From Mucilaginibacter sp. cycad4 (GTDB lineage Bacteria; Bacteroidota; Bacteroidia; Sphingobacteriales; Sphingobacteriaceae), in the NCBI RefSeq assembly GCF_034263275.1, contig NZ_CP139559.1:6014001-6078000 (forward strand): 64,000 bases of DNA, given 5' to 3'. This document shows positions 60,617 to 64,000 of the stretch, piece by piece. Numbering within the stretch: the stretch's first letter is position 1; every line of letters starts with the position of its first letter. A program made the translations under genes and the position numbers. A model generated the notes under the pieces. That model worked only from the letters and a program-made list of their open reading frames with translations, made no database searches and was not told the origin of the DNA.

Positions 60617-60845
60617 TTAGTCGCCCGTTAATTCATATATCTCAACAGATTGCATATCAGAGCTTAGTGCAATTACGCTATATAATGCCCCCTTTTGGGA
60701 AATACGGTAATACCATGAATCAGCTCTGTTTTGGATAAGGGTTATTTCTTGCGAATAATATTTATGCTCAAATGGATATAATTTAAAGATTCGTTAAGGC
60801 GCCCAACTGATAAACCCGGTGAAATTTATATAAGGGGATTGGCAT
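60617..60845 (-). pseudogene. Possible frameshifted 75-residue gene
   Basis: On the minus strand an ATG at 60845 gives MPIPLYKFHRVYQLGALTNL and then a stop. One base later in frame, the sequence goes on as KLYPFEHKYYSQEITLIQNR, ADSWYYRISQKGALYSVIAL and SSDMQSVEIYELTGD to a TAA at 60617-60619. The second part is open for 59 codons with protein-like composition but no own start. The extra base is in the TTTAAA near 60785-60791. It might be a sequencing or assembly error or real decay. No family is recognised. Confidence 0.4.
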
Positions 60846-60903
60846 CAAAATAATTTTATTTCGGATAAAATCTTTTCCTTTGCCGGTCGTCATACATTAA
60901 TAT

Positions 60904-61368
60904 ATGTACGCTTTTATTTTAGCATTACACTCCCTCACGCGCTGGTTTGTTTTGGCCAGCCTGCTTTTTGCCATTTATCGCGCTTACAGCGGATGGCTTA
61001 CTAACAAAAGCTATTCAAAATTTGACGACCGCATACGGATTATTACCACCAATATCGCCCATATCCAGCTAACTATCGGGCTCTGGCTGTATTTCATCAG
61101 CCCGATAGCCAATTATTTCATCAGCCATTTTAAAGAAGCGGTGCACGAGCGGCAGATCAGGTTTTTTGGTATGGAGCACGTTACCATGATGTCGATCGGC
61201 ATTACGCTGATCACCATTGCCTCATCAAAAGCCAAACGAAAAACAATGGATAAGGACAAATTTAAAACCACGGCCATTTGGCTAACCATTGCCCTGTTGG
61301 TTATTTTAAGCTCCATCCCCTGGTCGTTTTCGCCGTTGATCAGCCGCCCCTTATTCAGGCCGTTTTAA
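60904..61368 (+). CDS. Small four-helix membrane protein
   Basis: 154 residues with about four hydrophobic segments: AFILALHSLTRWFVLASLLFAIYRAY, IAHIQLTIGLWLYFISPIANYF, ITLITIASSKAKRK (short) and TAIWLTIALLVILSSIPW. The HSLTRW head and MEHVTMM motif with conserved His resemble a cytochrome b561-like or DUF420-type small membrane protein of this phylum, without certainty. Ends SPLISRPLFRPF. A fused AraC remnant lies directly behind it. Confidence 0.7.
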   Translation: MYAFILALHSLTRWFVLASLLFAIYRAYSGWLTNKSYSKFDDRIRIITTNIAHIQLTIGLWLYFISPIANYFISHFKEAVHERQIRFFGMEHVTMMSIGITLITIASSKAKRKTMDKDKFKTTAIWLTIALLVILSSIPWSFSPLISRPLFRPF

Positions 61369-61371
61369 AAG

Positions 61372-61655
61372 CACTAAAAGTTAAAGTCATAGCCGATAAA
61401 GCTGGAACCTCTGAAAACTACCCCGGCCAATATTTTAAAAAACATACCGGCGAAACCATGCAGCAGTATATCATCAATTACAAACTGAAGCTGATTGAGA
61501 ACCGTTTGCTGAACAGCAACATGCGCATGGCCGAAATTGCAAACGAGCTGGGGTTCAATGATGAGAGCCAACTGAACCGTATTTTTAAAAAATACAGGAG
61601 TATGAATCCTTCGGATTTCAGGAAAGCGGGGGGACGACTGCATGCCCTTGTTTAG
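61372..61655 (+). pseudogene. Remnant of an AraC-type HTH regulator
   Basis: Reading ADKAGTSENYPGQYFKKHTG, then ETMQQYIINYKLKLIENRLL and NSNMRMAEIANELGFNDESQ, LNRIFKKYRSMNPSDFRKAGG. This is a complete AraC C-terminal HTH_18 domain missing its first helix and any effector domain; the frame begins only within the previous gene in another phase. It looks like the end of a deleted regulator, though a short transcribed HTH protein cannot be excluded. 61656-61852 is a leader region with AAATTACAAT (61796-61805) / ATTGTAATTT (61839-61848) inverted arms. Confidence 0.6.
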
Positions 61656-61852
61656 GACGTTAAACCCCGTCAGTTTATATTAACAAACCGATAAAAACAA
61701 GAATTATATTTCAAAAATCGCCACGAATTGAAAATTTGATTAAAATATCTTCAATAATTTCAAAATAATTTGCTTTTTTATCAAAAACACTTCATAAATT
61801 ACAATTCTGAAAGATAACTGATTATCAATTTTTAATTTATTGTAATTTTTTC

Positions 61853-63313
61853 ATGGAAGAATCAGCTTATTTTGACCAATACAGCCCAATTGATAACGTT
61901 TGGGACGAAATGTATGGCTTAGACGCGAATGTTCGGGAGCATTACCGTAAAGTTATAGACTACATTTCGAAAGAATCGGCGGACGACCTGAACAAAAAAG
62001 AGGAGCTTGCCAAGCGCCTTTTTATGAGCCAGGGCATCACCTTTACCGTTTATAACAGCGGTGAGGGTATTGAAAAGATCTTTCCTTTTGATATTATCCC
62101 CCGTATTATCACGGCTGATGAATGGGCTTTTGTTGAGCGGGGCATCAAGCAGCGCCTTAACGCGCTTAATCTTTTTCTGAAGGATATTTACCACAATCAG
62201 TTTATTGTAAAGGATGGCATAGTACCTATTGATATTATTTATTCGTGCCCGCATTTTCTGCGCGAGATGTACCAGCTCCAGGTGCCTTATGATATTTATG
62301 TGCACATTTCAGGCATCGACCTTATCCGCGATGAAGACGGCACATTTTATGTGCTTGAAGATAACCTGCGCACCCCATCAGGCGTAAGCTACATGCTCGA
62401 GAACAGGGAGATCACCAAACGGCTTTTTCCCGATCTGTTACCGCAATGCAGTGTGCGCAGCGTTACCGAGTACCCATCTATATTATATAAAAACCTGCTG
62501 GCACTTTCGCCGCGGCAGATCCATAACCCAACTATTGTTTTGCTTACGCCAGGTATTTATAATTCGGCCTATTTTGAACATACCACGCTGGCCCGCTTAA
62601 TGGGTGTAGAGCTTGTAGAAGGACGCGACCTGGTAGTAAATAACCATAAAGTGTACATGAAAACCACAACCGGCCTACAGCAGGTTGATGTGATCTACCG
62701 CCGGGTTGACGATGAGTTTCTTGACCCGCTGGTATTTAACCCGGCAAGCATGTTGGGTGTTGCAGGCCTCATGGGTGCTTACCGTAAAGGAAACGTAGCC
62801 ATAGTAAATGCAACGGGCACCGGCGTTGCCGACGATAAGGCTGTTTATGCCTATGTGCCGGATATGATCCGCTATTATCTGAACGAAGAACCTATACTCA
62901 AAAATGTGCCAACACACCAGTTAGGCAATCCGGATGAACGCGAAATGGTATTTAAAAACCTCAATAAAATGGTGGTTAAAAAAACCAATGGCAGCGGCGG
63001 CTATGGTATGCTGATGGGCCATGCGGCAAGCGAACAGGAAATTGATGAATATAAAAAGGAAATCCTGAAAGATCCGCGTAACTTCATAGCTCAGCCAACT
63101 ATCAGTCTTTCGGCGGCACCTTGTTATATGCAGGGCGAATTAAAGCCACGCAGGGTTGATTTAAGGCCATACGCACTGTACGGCCCCGATGGCATTGAAA
63201 TAGTACCCGGCGGTTTAACCCGTGTGGCTTTAAAAGAAGGGTCACTGGTGGTAAACAGCTCGCAGGGTGGCGGCAGTAAGGACACGTGGGTGTTAAGCCC
63301 CCCGGCCCCCTAA
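61853..63313 (+). CDS. Circularly permuted type 2 ATP-grasp protein (DUF404/DUF407)
   Basis: 486 residues. The permuted ATP-grasp order is seen: FTVYNSGEGIEKIFPFDIIPRII near residue 65, IDLIRDEDGTFYVLEDNLRTPSGVSYMLENR near 157, VDVIYRRVDDEFLDPLVF near 280, MVVKKTNGSGGYGMLMG near 375 and a C-terminal LPRVDLRPYALYGPDG region. It is thought to make peptide or amide bonds, acting together with an alpha-E protein, whose gene follows at 63551. The last residues (KDTWVLSPPAP) are encoded by repeat sequence, as the family normally ends near DTWVL. Confidence 0.9.
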   Translation: MEESAYFDQYSPIDNVWDEMYGLDANVREHYRKVIDYISKESADDLNKKEELAKRLFMSQGITFTVYNSGEGIEKIFPFDIIPRIITADEWAFVERGIKQRLNALNLFLKDIYHNQFIVKDGIVPIDIIYSCPHFLREMYQLQVPYDIYVHISGIDLIRDEDGTFYVLEDNLRTPSGVSYMLENREITKRLFPDLLPQCSVRSVTEYPSILYKNLLALSPRQIHNPTIVLLTPGIYNSAYFEHTTLARLMGVELVEGRDLVVNNHKVYMKTTTGLQQVDVIYRRVDDEFLDPLVFNPASMLGVAGLMGAYRKGNVAIVNATGTGVADDKAVYAYVPDMIRYYLNEEPILKNVPTHQLGNPDEREMVFKNLNKMVVKKTNGSGGYGMLMGHAASEQEIDEYKKEILKDPRNFIAQPTISLSAAPCYMQGELKPRRVDLRPYALYGPDGIEIVPGGLTRVALKEGSLVVNSSQGGGSKDTWVLSPPAP

Positions 63314-63545
63314 AGGGGGAGGAATTGCGAATAAATCCCCTCTCGAGAGGGGGCGCGGGAGGCAATATGGTAGCAGGGGTGTGTTTCTGCGATGAGCTTA
63401 TTATATGCATAAACACACCCCTACACCTCTCTCAAGAGGGGAATCGCACAAATCCGCGCTTTTTGAATAAAGGAATTAAAATATAACTAACAAGCTGGTG
63501 GTAAGACCGCCGGCATAATCATTCCCCCTTTAGGGGGTTAGGGAG
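63296..63545. repeat. Repeat-filled gap with family A copy 3
   Basis: 63299-63325 holds ccccccggccccctaaaggggga (hairpin). 63333-63450 holds the uninterrupted family A copy: aaatcccctctcgagaggggg, gcaggggtgtgtttctgc / gcataaacacacccctac, ctctcaagaggggaatcgcac. 63523-63540 holds ccccctttagggggttaggg. These repeats fill the entire space between the two partner genes, and the first of them supplies the stop codon of the ATP-grasp gene. Confidence 0.8.
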
Positions 63546-63550
63546 CTTTT

Positions 63551-64000
63551 ATGTTAAGCAGGGTTGCAGCAAGTTTTTATTGGTTAAGCCGTTACATCGA
63601 GCGCAGCGATGGTATGCTGCGGATGCTCAAAATTAATTATGCCTCATCGCAGGATACGGTGCAGGAATTTACCTGGGAACCTGTCATGAGGATTTTTGCC
63701 GGGCTGGATGCTGTTGAGGCCGAAAAACTGGAAAACGACAGCCGGTCGGTTTTAAAGTATATGGTTACCGGGAAAAATAATCCTAATTCCATACTTAATA
63801 TCATCACCCTGGCGCGGGAAAATGCCCGTGGCGTACAGGAACACATTACCAAAGATCTGTGGCAATGCCTGAATGAATATTACCATACCGTAAAAGATCC
63901 GCGCCTGGAACGTGCCCTGCACCGGGAAGACCCTATAGGTGTACTGGATGTTTTAATAAAACAGGTAATGCTTTATTACGGTACGGTCGAAATAACCATG
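63551..64000 (+). CDS. Alpha-E domain protein (DUF403), N-terminal part
   Basis: Starts ATG at 63551 and runs off the end; 150 residues seen. MLSRVAASFYWLSRYIERSDGMLRMLKINYASSQ is the alpha-E signature head. Further: NSILNIITLARENARGVQEHI, ITKDLWQCLNEYYHTVKDPRLE, then GVLDVLIKQVMLYYGTVEITM. It is all-helical and pairs with the preceding ATP-grasp protein; transglutaminase-like and NTN-hydrolase genes usually follow outside the window. The role is in an uncharacterised peptide-related system. Confidence 0.92.
   Translation, partial: MLSRVAASFYWLSRYIERSDGMLRMLKINYASSQDTVQEFTWEPVMRIFAGLDAVEAEKLENDSRSVLKYMVTGKNNPNSILNIITLARENARGVQEHITKDLWQCLNEYYHTVKDPRLERALHREDPIGVLDVLIKQVMLYYGTVEITM

Noticed and set aside
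63286..63486. 66-codon frame (and its antisense) over the family A repeat at 63.3 kb
   Set aside because: Encoded by the palindromic repeat itself; similar frames would occur at every copy.

Overview
The window reads as chromosome of a Bacteroidota bacterium, most likely Sphingobacteriaceae and close to Mucilaginibacter or Pedobacter. The grounds are the BshC bacillithiol enzyme, a TonB receptor with a carboxypeptidase-D-like N-terminal domain, the order mutL - rhomboid - rhomboid - EEP nuclease, promoters of the TTG-N17..23-TAnnTTTG type, few Shine-Dalgarno sequences, and several palindromic intergenic repeats typical of this group. Taxonomy is inferred from gene content, not from a marker-gene search. 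No rRNA, tRNA, CRISPR array or prophage was seen.

Layout. 1-2.5 kb: the end of rimO, then bshC. 2.7-12.2 kb: a minus-strand pentose-phosphate block (polyphosphate-type glucokinase, transketolase, rpiA, transaldolase, HAD phosphatase, gnd, zwf, pgl), preceded at 12.4-14.8 kb by a GH78 alpha-L-rhamnosidase. Together these could carry glucose through the oxidative and non-oxidative branches; only ribulose-5-phosphate epimerase is missing. 15.1-18.7 kb: a DUF2339/DUF3999-like envelope pair. 18.7-22.5 kb: a LysR regulator with a divergent unknown gene, the tail of a lost oxidoreductase, and a yfcH/DCC pair with a twin palindromic operator. 22.7-23.9 kb: a membrane protein plus winged-helix regulator module with two near-identical operators. 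24-25.2 kb: a stand-alone B12-binding domain with an enoyl-CoA hydratase. 25.6-30.4 kb: glnS and a TonB receptor with a Cys/His-rich small protein.

31.0-32.2 kb: an ISAs1-type insertion sequence inserted in a palindromic repeat whose uninterrupted sister copy lies at 63.3 kb. 32.4-42.4 kb: a cyclophilin, a DUF885 hydrolase, a yefM antitoxin with a frameshifted yoeB toxin, uvrA, a lytic transglycosylase, an rluB-like pseudouridine synthase with a long disordered head, and a beta-propeller lactonase. 42.5-49.3 kb: a lipoprotein, a 55-residue small protein, rdgB, a SurA-like chaperone, a MoxR ATPase, and two secreted proteins of unknown role. 49.3-55.5 kb: cysS, an EEP nuclease, two rhomboids and mutL. 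55.6-59.1 kb: an amidohydrolase lipoprotein overlapping a serine hydrolase. 59.3-61.7 kb: two AraC-type loci (one a remnant), a VOC protein, a possible frameshifted small gene and a small membrane protein. 61.8-64 kb: a circularly permuted ATP-grasp protein and the start of its alpha-E partner.

The most unusual material lies between genes: dispersed palindromes in two or more copies, and at least seven intergenic patches built from locus-specific degenerate word repeats that form long imperfect inverted repeats. Several reading frames are decaying or interrupted: yoeB, the transposase, an oxidoreductase tail, an AraC tail and a small gene near 60.7 kb.
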